The notes under the pieces: generated by a model
What the model was told of the DNA's origin: nothing
The model's input: the letters and a program-made list of their open reading frames with translations, nothing else
Database searches by the model: none
Translations under genes and position numbers: made by a program
From: Desmodesmus armatus
Taxonomy: Eukaryota > Chlorophyta > Chlorophyceae > Sphaeropleales > Scenedesmaceae
Direction: 5' to 3'
NCBI GenBank assembly: GCA_007449985.2
Contig: VIIQ02000779.1
Location: 209,619-273,618, forward strand
Length of the DNA: 64,000 nt
Shown here: positions 21,501 through 33,230 of the stretch, piece by piece
Numbering within the stretch: the first letter of the stretch is position 1
Layout: every line of letters begins with the position of its first letter

Positions 21501-24500
21501 GCAGCAGCAGCTGCACAGCATGCACGCGCAGCAGGCCCAGCTGCAGCAGCTGCTGCAGGAGCGAGATAGGATCATGGCTCAGGGGCAGTACGAGGCCATG
21601 CAGTACCAGCAGGCCCGGCAGGAGCTTCAGGCAAGGGAGCAGCAAGTAGGCATGCGACTTGAGCAGCTGCAGCAGCGGGAAGCGGCCCTACGCCAACAAC
21701 AGCAGCAGCAGGAGGGGATGTCGGCGGCAGCTGCTCCTGCACTAGCAGAAGCAGAGAGTCAGATCGCTGCCATGCAGGCAGAGCTCGACCGGCTGAATCA
21801 GGATCGGGAGCAGCTGCAGCAGCAGCTTGTCATGGCAGCATCTGCAGCAGCGCTGCTGCCAGAGGAGCAGCAGCAGCAGCAGCAGCAGGGGTTGGGGGAG
21901 GGGCTGTCAGGTGGAAACATGCAGTCAGCTGGACAGCAGCAGCAGATGGACCGGCAGCTGAGGCAAGAGCTGGCAGCAGCAGAGGCGGAGGCTGCGCAGC
22001 TGCGTAACCAGCTGTCAGACATGCGGCAGGAGGTTCGCAACAGCAACTTGCGCAGTCAGATGCTGCAGGAGGAATTGCAACGAGTGACGGGGGCAACGGC
22101 GGCAGCAGCTGTCGAGGCAGAAGGCCTACAGCAGCAGCTGGACCGCAGTGTCTCTCCCCAGCAACAGGAGCAGCAGCAGGTTCTGACGGCAGATGCAGAT
22201 GCAGCAAGTGCTGCTGCCAAGCAGGCAGCAGCAGACGGAGAGGTAAATAGTCTCAGAGAGAGGCTGTGGGCAGTGGAGCAGCAAGTGCAGGGGTGGCAGC
22301 AGGAGTCACATGGGCTGCAGCAAGCCCTGCAGGCCGCACAAGCTCATGAGGGAGAGCTGCAGGGACAGCTGCAACAGAGGGAGCAGCAGCTGGCAGCTAT
22401 GGAAGGTATGTGGCTGGATGCAGGATGCTGTATATACATGCAGTAGACATGTGAATACTGCATGCCATGCCAGCCTTTCCATGCAGCAGATCTGCTATGA
22501 TTCTGTTGAGGCATGATTGCTGCCTTTGACAAGCTGTGTATCCGGTAGCTGACATGGCAGTTAGCAGCGTTTGTTAACCAACAGTTACAGCTCTTGCCTG
22601 TCCCTACTGCTTACCTTGTGCGCGTACCTGTCCCCTGCTGCTGCTGTTGTGCCTGCAGCCGAGCTGTCCTCAGCACATACACAGGCAGCCTCTTTATCTG
22701 AGGTGGCTGTTGCTGGCGAAGCACTCAGGAATGAGCTAGAGTCGGAACTGTTGGACACTCAGCAGCAGCTTGCAGATCTGACTGCACGCCTGACTGACAG
22801 CAACACGGTAAGTTCTGCTAGTTGAGGTAGGCAGTCATGCACTAAGCAGGTGTTGTTGGACACTCAGCAGCAGTTGGCAGACCTGACGGCACGCCTCACT
22901 GATAGCAACACGGTGAGCTCAGTTCGGCAGCTGTAGCAGTAGGAGGGTGTGCGGGTGGGCGCCGCTGCTTGCGCGCGGGTGCGGGGGTGGGCTGTGAGAG
23001 GGTGGGTTCTGTTTTGATATGTGTGTCAAATGCGGTTGACCATGCGGCGGTTTAGTGCCTGTGGGTGGTCGCTTGGAGTAACTGCATGCTTGTCAGTGGG
23101 TGCCAATGTGCCCTATTGTGCTGGTCTTTGTAGAGACTTGTGCTGGCTTATGCACAGACTTGGTCAAGTGCACCATTGGTACAGGCTGCACAAACAACCC
23201 CGCTCTTCTGCATGTTGCAGGCCCTTGAGTTCGAGCTGTCACGTGCGGGGCAGCAGGTGATGCATCTGCAGCAGCAGCTGGTGGCCAAAGAAGCAGAAGG
23301 TGCCATCCTTCGGCAGCAAGTCACTGCAGCAGCACAGCAGGCCCAGCAGCTGGGTGAGCAGCTCTCCCAAACGTCAACACAGCACGATGCTGAAGTCAGC
23401 ACACTGCGCACAGAGCTAAACAGTCTCAGCACACAGCTCAGCACAGCAGAGGCAGAGTTGACCTCAGCACAGTCTGTCTTGCAGGTTCAGCAAGCAGAGT
23501 CAGAACAGCTGAAGTCTCTGCTGTCGCAGGCCACCAGCACCACAGAGCAGCTGTCGCAGGAGCTACTGCTGCTTCAGCAGGAAAAGGCGGGAATCGAGCA
23601 GCAGCTGGGCGAGACAGCAGGGCAGCTAGCAGAGCTGCAGGAGCAGTCTGCTGTAGCTGTCGAGCAGCAGCAGTCTGTCAGGGGAGAGGTCAGTAAGATG
23701 GAGCAGCGAGTGGCTGAGCTGCGAGCTGCTGTGGCGCAGCAGGAGCAGCAGAGCATGCAGTATAAGGCTGCTGCAGCACAGGCTGAGGCGGAGAAGCAGC
23801 AGCTGCTCACCAAGCTTGCAGCTACTGCTGCAGCAAAGGAGTCGGTCACCAGCCAGGTGAGGATATCTGATTTGAGTGATGCTTGACGGTTGATGATGCA
23901 TTACTTTACCGGCAAATTTGTGTCGGCCCTCTGGAAGCAGTTTGAAACATGCAGATGGAGAAGTGGGTTTGCTTGAAAGTGCAGATGCAGCTGTCTTTCA
24001 GTTGGCCAACAGCTTCCCAGCATGCCACAACAGTGGTTTTGTTGTGTTGAGCACTGTGTGATCTGTCCTGCCACCGTGCCACCATTGTTGCTGTTTCAAT
24101 GGAAATTTGAATTCAATCACAGGTGTCATTCAGTGAGCAGCAGTTGACAGAGCTACAGCAGCAGCTGGAGACAGCAATCTCAGAGAAGTCGCAAGCAGCA
24201 GCTGAGCTTGCGGCTGCGGCGGCAGCAGCTGCTGACGCGCAGGGTCAACTGGCAGCACTGCGGCAGCAGGCTGCCGGACGGCAGCAGCAGCTGAAGGAGG
24301 CCGCTGACAAGGTAGGTCAAGGCAGGCATGACTCTGCATGCATTTTTTTGTGTGTCACGGTTCCCAGGGGGTGCGCACCCCCTACCGGCTGGCCACACAC
24401 AACTCACCCGAGTTAACCCAACTGTCGAGGGTTGGAGGCCAGGCCTCACCGATGAGGACGCCTGATATGCAGCCCAAACATCATCAGCAGTCTGCCAGCA

Positions 24501-27500
24501 TCATGCATATGCATGTTGAGGTACATGCATACGTTCATGGCATATACATCTCGTGTTCATTCATGAACACATGTCAACGGGCAAGCAAGTGTCACGCTCG
24601 GACAAGGGTTTGGTCAGTCCCGTGCCCTCGTCTAGTTGCAGGCCGTGCGCATGACCAGAGCCATGCCTGGCTGCTCCCACGTCTGTCGCCATCCTTAGCG
24701 CAAGCAAAGGTTGTGTGTATCCACATCCACCTGTGTTTCTTGTTTGTTTGTCGCCGCCTTCTCTTCTGCCCATGTGCAGTTGGCAGCTTCCCAGAAAGCT
24801 GAGCATGCAGCTGCCCAGCAGCTGTCCACCCTGCAGCAGCAGCTAGCAGAGCGGCAGTCACAGCTGGAAGACCAACAGGCACTGCTTAACAAGAAGCAGC
24901 TGCAACTCCAGGAGCTCGAACAGCAGCTCAGCACACAGCACGGCACAGCAGAGGACAAAACCCTGGCACTGCAAGATGCAGAGTCCGCTCTTGCTGCTGC
25001 TACTGCTGATGCGTTGGAGCTGCAGCAGCAGCTCAGCACAGCGGAAGTAACGTTATCTGGGGTTCAGTCTCAGCTGGACGACCAGCAGAAGCTTCAGCGG
25101 AAGCAGCAGCTGCTAGTAGAGGACCTGCAGCAGCAGCTGGCACAGTTGCTGTCAGAGGCAGAGGAGAAAGAGGACAGAGTGTCAGATTTGCAGCAGCACC
25201 TGCAGGTGAGAGTTGTTAGCAATTTTGTAGCAGCAGTTTTTGTCGACTGGTGTTTGACAATGTGGCAGGGACGGGAATGCAAATGGTGCAGCCGGCGGTC
25301 TGGCAAGTTACTTAACTGGATCTGATTTGTGGCCAGTTTTATGCACTCACATACGCACCCTCCCCTGCCAGCTGTTCACTGCTCTAGTGATCTGTTCACT
25401 GACTTTTTGATGCACCTCACTCCTCACTCATTGATCTGCAGATGAGTCAGGACGCTGCAGAGGAGCTTCAACAGCAGCTTGACCAACAGCAGGCCGCAGC
25501 AGCAGAGGTCGCCGGCAAGCTTGCAACAGCAGAGCAGGAGGTTGCAGCTTTGAAGCAGCAACTGCAGCAGCAGGTGACACAGCAGGAGCAACTGCTGCAA
25601 GCCAAGGATGCAGACCTTGCTGCTGCTGTTCAAGCTGAGGTCCTGCTGCAACAGCAGCTGCAGACTCAGCTCTCAGAGAAAACCGCTGCTGATCAGGCTC
25701 TTGCAGCAGCGCATGAGCAGGTTGCAGTCTTGACTGCGAAAGCATCTACAGCAGCAGCAGAGGTCATGGCGCTGTCTTCCACAGCAGCAGAGGCGGAGGC
25801 AGCAGCTGCTGCAGCAGCGGACGAAGCAGCGGAGCTTCAAGCACAGGTGCAGATGCTGCAGCAGCAGTTGGAAAAGTTCAAGAAGCAGCTGCAGGAGCAG
25901 CAGCAGGGGAACCAGGAGGTCCAAGCCCTGCAGCAGCAGCTAGACACAGCAGAGCAGCAGTTGGCGGCTAGCCAGGGGCGTGAACGGGACAGCAGCAGGC
26001 AGCTAGCTGCTCTCCAGAAGCAGCAGCAAGAAGAACAGCAGAAGCTGCAGCAGCAGGCGAAGGATGCTGTGCAGCAGCAACGGGAACTGCAGCAGCAGCT
26101 GGAGGCGGCAACGGCAGCGATGGCAGCAGCGGAGGCTGCGGCAAGCCAGCAGCAGGAAGAGCTGCTACAGCTGCAGGAAGATCTTACCGTAGCACAGCAG
26201 AAAGCTTCAGATGCAGAGAAAGCTGTCGCTGCTCTGACAGCAGCGGCGGATGCTGAGCAGTCTGCTGCGGCTGCTGCTGTCGAGCAGATGCGGGAACAGC
26301 AGTCTGCTGCTGTCACGGCTGCTGTGCAGCCACTGCAGCAGCAGCTAACGGAGGCACAAGCAGCAAAGGAAAAGGTGGAGCAGCAGTTGACGGCGCTGCT
26401 GCAAGAGCAGCAAGCATCACTGGCAGCAGCTGCTAAGTCCAGCGAGAAAGCTGACATTGAGCAGCAGCAGCTACAGCAGCTTCTGCAGCAGCGTGAGAAG
26501 GAGGTATCCGCACTGCAGGAGCAGTTGGAGCAGCAGCAGCTGCAGCTGCAAGAGGTTCAGCAGGGGTCTGAGCAGCAAGTGGGTGCACTGCAGCAGCAGC
26601 TGAAGCAGCAACAGCAGCAGCAGCAGCAGCGGGATGAGGAGCTGCAGCAGCTGAAGGTTACATTAGAGGAGGCTCGTACCGCTGCTGCTGCTGCTCAGGC
26701 GGTACAGCAGCAGCTGCGCGCAGAGGCTGCTGCTGCTGTTGCGGCTGCACAGGCAGCAGCAGCAGGGTCGGACACTGAGCAGAAGCAGAAGCTTCAGGAG
26801 CTTCAGGCTCAGCAGCAGCAGCTGCAGCAACAGATGGCCCAGCAGCTGCAGCAGGAGCAACAGAAGGCAGCTCAACTGCAGGCCAAGGTGCAGCAGCAGG
26901 AGCGGGAGGCAGCAGCAGCCGCAAGGCAGGCAACAGAGTTGCAGCAACAGTTGGAGATGGCACAGCAGCAAGCAAAGGCCCTTCAACAGCAGCAGCAGCC
27001 GTCCAACAATAAATCAATTGCTGCTGTGGCAAACAGCAGTACTGCCAAGGGTGTCAAAGAGCCTGTCAGCGAGCAGCAGCAGCAAGCAGCAGGTGGCAAA
27101 GGCTCCGGCGAGGCATCTGGGCCTGTCTATGTAAAGCCGGAGCTTTTGAGGCAGCCTGCAGCCGCCAGCAGCAATGGCAGCAGCAACGGCAGCAATGGCA
27201 GCAATGGCAGGAGCAACGGCAGCAGCAATGGCGGTTCAGGCTCCACTGGGGTGTCTGGTGGGGACAGTGCTGGTCCTTCTGTGTCAGCAGAGGAGGGTAG
27301 CTGGCAGGTGAGGGGGCAGAGGGGTGCAAAGCTGCTGTGCACATCTAGTGTGGGGAAGGGTGTCACAAAGGGGGCTTCAAGGGTGTGAAACCTGAAGCTG
27401 CTAGCGGCAGTAGTGGCAGTGCAGGACTCAAAAGGGGAGAGTGCTGGTCCTTCTGTGTCAGCAGAGGAGGGCAGCTGGCAGGTGAGGGCCCCTCAGTGCA

Positions 27501-28422
27501 GAGGGATGCATAGCTGCTGTGCACACCTAGCGGGGGGGGGGGATTGAGGGTGAAGCCTCAAGGGGCTGACAGCAGCAATGGCAGTACAGGGCTCAAAAGG
27601 GGTCAGTGCTGGTCCTGCTGTGTCAGCAGAGGGCAGCTGGCAGATTTGCGTGATTTGGAGGCTAGTGCTGACAGAACGCTGCAAGCGTCCTGCTTGCAAT
27701 GTGCTCAGCTGCTCACAACAACCTGGCAGCACTGGGTTTGTAATCGGAAACAAGGCAGCATTTTCTGGTGGTGTGAAGGTTCACCGGTCACGGCACAGAG
27801 GCCCTGAGCGCTGTGCCTGCTATACTGCCCTACCTACTGCCCTGCCCATGACATGCTGTGTCCCGCTGTGCCGTGCTGTGCCCTGTCCGTGCTGCCCCCA
27901 GGTGTATGTGGACCAGTACCTTCTCTCAGACTTACCAGAGGGTGGCAGGCTAGCACATGCTGCCATTGTGGGCCCCGATTCAGGAGTGTGGGCCTCAGAC
28001 CCCACCTTCCCCGCCCTCTCGCAAGCGGAAGCAGCAAAGCTTGCCGCGCTGCTAAACACTGCTGCCGCAGCAGCGGCAGCAGTGCCCGCTGGCGGCAGCA
28101 ATGCCAAGCAGCAGAAGCAGCAGCAGGTGATGGACACTATCAGCATCGGCGGAAAGGTGTATGAGGCGCGGGTAACTGCTGCTGCTGGTGTTGGTGGTGC
28201 TGCTGCTGGTGGTGGTGGCGGCGAGGGTACCCCAGGTGGTGTGCTGCTCGTGTGTCGGTCCAAGGGGGGCTGATGGGCCTAGGTGGGGGTAAGGAAGGTG
28301 CTGTGGTGGCTGCTACTGGCCGGGCACTGGTGATGGGGCTGTGGGATGACAGGAGGGCAGAGGCGGGATGCAGTAGTGCTGTGCAGAGGCTGGCTCAGGC
28401 CTTGCTCAGCTATGGCTATTGA
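18568..28422 (+). CDS. Membrane-anchored giant coiled-coil protein with C-terminal profilin domain
   Basis: Twelve exons join in frame: 18568..19080, 19451..19665, 19928..20020, 20319..20550, 20839..20952, 21265..22405, 22659..22807, 23221..23856, 24123..24311, 24780..25205, 25442..27307, 27902 onward. An Arg/Ser-rich leader precedes hydrophobic segments at ~101-124 and ~204-229, then Gln/Ala-rich coiled coil to ~1790. A Gly/Ser/Asn linker ends EEGSWQ. Exon 12 continues VYVDQYLLSDLPEGGRLAHA, AAIVGPDSGVWASDPTFPAL and ISIGGKVYEARV, which is the plant profilin pattern. The frame stops at 28271, but the remaining profilin strands and helix (ATGRALVMGLWDDRR to LAQALLSYGY) follow in another frame to 28422; a 1-nt loss in the G run at 28263-28269 explains this. 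Profilin binds actin and poly-Pro. The N-terminal half resembles thylakoid MFP1 in layout only. Confidence 0.8.
22850..22912 (+). other. Candidate 63-nt cassette exon, a duplicate of the end of exon 7
   Basis: Between an AG acceptor (22848-22849) and a GTGAGC donor (22913) lies a 21-codon block. It repeats the last 21 codons of exon 7 with one residue changed (VLLDTQQQLADLTAR against ELLDTQQQLADLTAR) plus silent changes. It enters and leaves in phase 0, so inclusion would insert exactly three heptads into the coiled coil without a frameshift. Confidence 0.7.
24367..24382. repeat. 16-bp perfect palindrome in intron 9 of the profilin-fusion gene
   Basis: GGGGGTGCGCACCCCC is a perfect inverted repeat, flanked by TACCGGCTGGCCACACACAAC. 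The flanking sequence recurs with a mutated palindrome near 39483-39530, suggesting a dispersed repeat family. Confidence 0.7.
27240..27650 (+). repeat. Tandem triplication of the exon 11 end and its splice donor
   Basis: Three related blocks start near 27240, 27425 and 27585. Each contains the sequence coding for AGPSVSAEEGSWQ or a close form. Copies 1 and 2 are followed by GTGAGG donors; copy 3 is followed by ATTTGC and has lost the donor. Copy 2 is preceded by CAG acceptors and could be a 57-nt in-phase cassette exon. Confidence 0.8.
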
Positions 28423-29500
28423 TGAAGCTGGTGCTGCAGGTGCAGGTCTTAGGACTTGGGGCCTTGCTAGGGAGCAGCTTGCAGCGTTGTATCTTGTGTT
28501 CTGGCTGTCGACTTTGTAATAGGGGATATTGTCAGCATTGGCAATGCGGCGACTTTGCCACAGTTGGCTGTCGTATCATACTGGTGCGGTGTCAGATTTG
28601 CACTGAGAGTATAGGGTCTGCCCACAGTTATGGGGTGATGTTATCGTGGTTGTTATCGCTGTTTGCAAGGCCAGCATCAGTTGTGCAGCTGGTGTGGTGT
28701 GCAGGAGTATTGGCAGGGGTGCAGCTGCAGGGGTGGTACAGTATTTATGCTTTGCTGCTGTGTTGCGGAGTACAGTACAGTACAGTACAGTACAGTACAG
28801 TACAGTACAGTACAGTACAGTACAGTAGTTGTGGGAGGGGTTGTCAAACCTCAGCACTCAGTGCTGGCTAGGCTAGCCAGCGAGCCAAGGGCTTATAAGG
28901 GTGTGCCAGTCTATTTGGTTCGCCAACTTTGTGCGCTGGCACACTTGTACTATCCTGGCTGTATAGTATCAGCAGGGTGGGTCCGTTACAGCCGTCGTGG
29001 CATCTGCTAAGTTGTTCTGGGCGTCACCAGCTGCACTTGCGTGCATCAAGGATTTGAAGGCTTATCTGGCGGGCTATGTTGTTGCAGTTGCTCATTGCAG
29101 GAGAGAGATTGTTGAGCCAGCAGTTGCGTAGGATGGTGCAGTAGCTATGCAGTTTGTAGCTGTGTGGCCTGGCTCCAAGTTGGAGATGGTGTAGTAAGCA
29201 GGTTGAGCAGGAGGGTGCAGGATTTAGGGTGAAGCTGTCTTGCATGCTATTGCAATGGTCAATTGACCATTGAGCTGGGCCCATGTCCTGCTTTGTATAT
29301 GTACATATCTTGGTGGTTCGTGTGACTGGGCATGCGCGTTTTCTGCATGGCCCAGTGTTGCTGTACTGATCACAGTATTGCAGTACTGATTGCGAGTGCC
29401 GCACTTAGTGCCAATAGCACCCTTGCAGTGTTGTACCATCAATGTATATCATCATGCTTGTGGTCGTGTTGAACACGTGTCCAGATAAAGCACACAGCAC
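28423..29500. other. 3' flank of the profilin-fusion gene; no further gene seen
   Basis: This non-coding stretch includes the AGTAC pentamer array at 28769-28827. Only short frames without recognisable domains occur. Confidence 0.45.
28769..28827 (+). repeat. (AGTAC)n microsatellite, about 12 units
   Basis: An uninterrupted pentanucleotide array. It is the same repeat family as at 8717-8784 and, on the other strand, 41900-41968. Confidence 0.95.
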
Positions 29501-30118
29501 ATGTGGTACGGCAGGCATGGCGGGCTCTGGCAGAGCTCGTGTCCTCAGTTTGAACAGTTACGGCAACATGCGCTGTGCCAAGTTGACAACTGCTGGTACC
29601 CGAGTGTTGCTACCCACCTTTGCTACGGCTCCTTCCCCTGCCCCCTGCTGCCACAGCTTGATGATCCTGCCTCCATTGCTGGCCACCTCAGCGCCTGCAA
29701 CTCATCGTTGACCGTCCCCTCCTCCCACACACACCCTATGCTTGCGCACACACCTGCTGAGCCTGTTCCCAAGTTGCCAGCTCCTGCTGCCAACCCACAT
29801 GGGAACTCAGTCCGACTCACAGCCATTCTTGATCTCGCTCAGGTGTTGGCACAGCCCCCTCTGTCTATACCTGCCCCACGGATGTTGCAAATTGGTACTG
29901 CCACTGGCAGTCTGCCAGCAACATGTACCTCCTCATGTTCACTTGCAACTGCAAGTGCCAGCCCAAAAACATCCCCATGCTGCATCTCGGCCACCCCTGT
30001 GCCACAAGCTCCCTTTCTGCCATCGCCACAAACCACAGACATTCTGCCTGCCAACAATGCACACTCCTTAGACTCCCTCTACAGTGTTGCTGCCTGCAGC
30101 TGCATCACCAGCACATGA
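29501..30118 (+). CDS. Hypothetical 205-codon ORF, Cys/His-containing N-terminus
   Basis: This single ORF starts with ATG and contains C and H residues spaced like a degenerate zinc-binding segment (QHALCQVDNCWYP, then FPCPLLPQLDDPASIAGHL). The second half is rich in Pro, Ser, Thr and Ala. No family is recognised and no splice-linked exons are seen. It may be a transposon remnant or a chance ORF. Confidence 0.25.
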   Translation: MWYGRHGGLWQSSCPQFEQLRQHALCQVDNCWYPSVATHLCYGSFPCPLLPQLDDPASIAGHLSACNSSLTVPSSHTHPMLAHTPAEPVPKLPAPAANPHGNSVRLTAILDLAQVLAQPPLSIPAPRMLQIGTATGSLPATCTSSCSLATASASPKTSPCCISATPVPQAPFLPSPQTTDILPANNAHSLDSLYSVAACSCITST

Positions 30119-30918
30119 TACTGAGTGCTTGGTGCTGGAGGGCCAACTCTTATAGCATCTCATGTAGAATCTCTTGTAGCTTACCTAGAGGTGACTCCAG
30201 CCAGCTACTGGAGCCTGATCTGACGGCATCTATATATACTATATAGTGGCGCTATATAGTGGACTCGCTAGGGTGGCAGCCTAGTAGGGCAACCCGCCTT
30301 GCTGTGCCTAATTGCTGCAACTGACAGGGACCCCGAGTGGCCCGGCTGTGCATGGCTGCAAACCCTCACGATGCAGACCACGAAAGTAAAGTTGGCAACG
30401 ACAAGTACCTTGATGGTCTGTGGCACGACCATTGGTTGCGTGCATGGCTGCGTGCATGGCTGATTCCCTTGTGGGTGCGTGGAGGTCTTGGCTGCGACAC
30501 GTCACCTTAAAGGTGTAATGATTGATGATGATGCAGCTAGCAGCCCTCCTAGCAGCCACACAGGATCACCATTGCCTGCCAAAGTTCTGCTGTCAGGTGC
30601 AACATGCACTGTGCGGTGAACCCAGGCCTCGTGACACAGATCTACTACGTTTAATGTATTTTTCAGGCATTGACGAGGTTTGGCAGCCACCCATGCCCTG
30701 TGTAGCCCCCAGGGAGCAACAACGTCCGACATTGCTGACAGACAAGACTCCGCAAAATACCCTGATATCGTACGCAAGTTTCTCGCTTGGTATATTCACC
30801 CTTGTAGTCGAGTTTTTAGGCACCGTGTCAACTGGTGTCAGTGTCACCACGATGAGCTGCGGTCAACAACATGACATTGTAACCCTGATAGCCCAGCGCA
30901 CTGGCTCTGCAAGCGTAA
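30119..30918. other. Intergenic; possible 5' region of the 30.9-33.2 kb gene
   Basis: An AT-rich cluster with repeated CTATATAG (30228-30260) is present. A frame open from 30522 to 30980 shows no domain. Upstream exons of the next gene may lie here because its first visible exon has no in-frame ATG. Confidence 0.35.
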
Positions 30919-33230
30919 AAGTACAGATGGCCTTCCGGAAATCCAGCTGCGCCGCTCGACCAGTCAGCAGGATCAGATGAGCAGCAGAGATCGATCTGCA
31001 ACGGCTCCTCTCTCCCCTTGGCTCCATCCAATACGCAACCAAAGAAGCCCCGCAAGCGAGAATACCTGGCCACCTATAAGAAGACTGAGCAGCAGCTCAC
31101 CGCCCTGCAGCGCGATGTGCAGGAGGAGCAGCAGAAAAATCAGGAGCTGAACGAGAAGAGATGGTCCGTATCCATGCTGCACGTTGTTGAACCACTATAA
31201 AGTCCCTCTTCTCACTCTATTTACCCAGGTTGGCGGCTGCCACTGGAACCTGTATGCCCTGGAGACCGCATCCTGGGAGCAGTTGCAGGCTGCTCTGTCC
31301 TATGACTGCTCCCAGTGGATGGCCTACCTCAACAAGTACTTCCAAAAGCTCGCGTTCTTCACCGAGATCCTCAAGAGGTCCCCAGAACAGCAGGCCCAGC
31401 TACTGAAGGCCAGCGGCATCAGTCCTGCCCCGCACCTGCCCCTGGTCTACAATTTCAAGGGCCTGAACGACACCCTCACCCCTGCATGGGCAGCAGTGCT
31501 GGAGACCCTGCAGACCAATGGCTGTCTGGCGACACTGGCACTCCTGCACGGCAACTTCTCTCTGTTGGATGCAGCTAGCAGGCATGCAGGCACGGGGCAG
31601 CGCTGTGTGCCGCCGCCGACGTATTGGGCGCGGCTGGCTCAGCGCATGCGCTTCAGCAGGCTGCAGAAGTTGCACTTCAAGCTAGCCCTGGAGGTGAGAG
31701 GGGTGGTTGGCTGAGGTGGCCTTCCACTGCTAGTGCTGCGTTTGAAAGCAGAGGGTGATGCAGCAGGAAGAGATTGTGTAGGTGCCGGAGCAACCTCAGG
31801 TGACACAACCCCAAGAGCGGTCACACTTAGAATGCATGTTTGCAAGCCTGCTAATACTGAGTGCTCTGCAGCCAAACTGTGCCGGGGACCTGGAGGCTGC
31901 AGGAACAATGGCCCAGCACATGTGCCTTCCCTGCGCAACACGCCTCGACACTGCCCCCACATATAACTCTGTCAAGGCGTGTCTGTGTCACCTGCATTTT
32001 GCCAGAACCCCATCTATGTCAAGTGCCTTTCTCAACAAGTCTGCCGTGTGCTTTGCTGCCTGTGTGAATGGCGTGTCGTGCCATGCCGTGTCATGCTGTG
32101 CTGTGCAGAACCACGCGCGGCAGACGCGAGCAGCAGCAGAGCAGGGCATTGCAGTCCTAAAGGAGACCCCCAGCTATGCCTTCCTGCTAGCCTGCGAAGC
32201 CATTGCAGCACAGCAGGAGGGCCCAGAGCGGTCTTTTGACCCGGCAGCAGCAGCAGCAGCACCAGGACCAGCGGCAGCAGCAGCCACGGCAGGCTGGCAG
32301 GCTAATGGTGTGGCAAATGGGCACCCCGCGCCTGACTTCAGCAGCAAAAGCAGCCAGTCACACCAGCGCCAGAGCCCAGATACATCCGCCTCAGGGGATG
32401 TTGCGGCCATGCCTGCACCACTACCACCACCACCACCACCACCACGCACAACAGCAGCAGCAGCAGCAGGAAACGGCCTAGCAGCAGCAGGAGCGGGTAT
32501 TGGCGCAGCAGGAACAGAGGGCTGTCTTGCAGAAGCGGTGGCAGCAGTGGCAGCAGCAGCCGCAGCAGCTCTCACAGGAGGGGGTGCAGATGTTGATATG
32601 GCGTCAGGAGAGGAGCTGCAGCGGCAGATTGGGATATACGTGCGCCAGACAGCGGCCCTCAGCATGTTTCTGGTGGACACTATGTCTCCGGAGCAAGGCC
32701 TCATCATGAACAGGGGATGTGAGTGGGAGTATGCTGCTGCTGTTCTGGGTGCTTTGGTTGCGCAGGCTCCTCGAAAATGCTGAGCTCAGCATTTTGAGGG
32801 GTGTCTTTGCAGCGATGCAGCATAAGTACTGGGTGTTGGGACAATATCGAAGTCAGGCGATAGGCCCTATGGTGACTGTCTTGCTGGCGAGTGCCAAGGT
32901 TGGGACCTTGTCTCCCATGCATGCACTGTGCTGCTGTTGATCTAGCTTGCCTTTTGCTTACATCGCTTTCTTGCTGATAACGTGTGTCCTCTGCTGCTGC
33001 TGTCCGTATTCCCGCCTGCTGCAGCGTACCCGTTCTGGCCAGTGCCGGCCTCGATCTGCGAGGCCGCTCTGCAGCTTCCTGATGACGACAGTCAGGCGGC
33101 GACAGCTCCGTGGCAGGACCCAGACGAGGTGGTGCCGGACTCCATCGAGCTGCTGCTGTCGCACCGCCGAAACACCATGGCAGAGGCTCATGACAGCCTG
33201 ATTCCCGTGCTGATGAAGCTGCGGCTTTGA
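30919..33230 (+). CDS. Leucine-zipper-like coiled-coil protein, 5' end unresolved
   Basis: Visible exons are an incomplete first one ending at about 31165, then 31229..31693, 32109..32718 and 33025..33230 (stop); the last three join in phase. The first exon frame is open from 30919 without ATG, so an upstream exon or a different start is needed. It encodes a basic patch (QPKKPRKREYLATYKK) followed by heptad-like EQQLTALQRDVQEEQQKNQE. This resembles the degenerate bZIP-type proteins common in chlorophycean genomes. The next exon is helical (HWNLYALETASWEQLQAAL; LVYNFKGLNDTLTPAWAAVL). Exon 3 carries poly-Ala, an 8-residue Pro run and an Ala/Gly stretch, and the last exon ends SHRRNTMAEAHDSLIPVLMK. 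A DNA-binding role is possible but unproven; the basic region lacks the canonical Asn/Arg spacing. Confidence 0.6.

Noticed and set aside
21183..27344. Long open frames on the minus strand and in other plus frames opposite the coiled-coil exons, encoding Cys-, Leu- or Ala-rich peptides
   Set aside because: They are the automatic by-product of CAG/GCA codon runs, which stay open in several frames. They lack splice logic and domains, while the Gln/Ala frame joins through all exons in phase.
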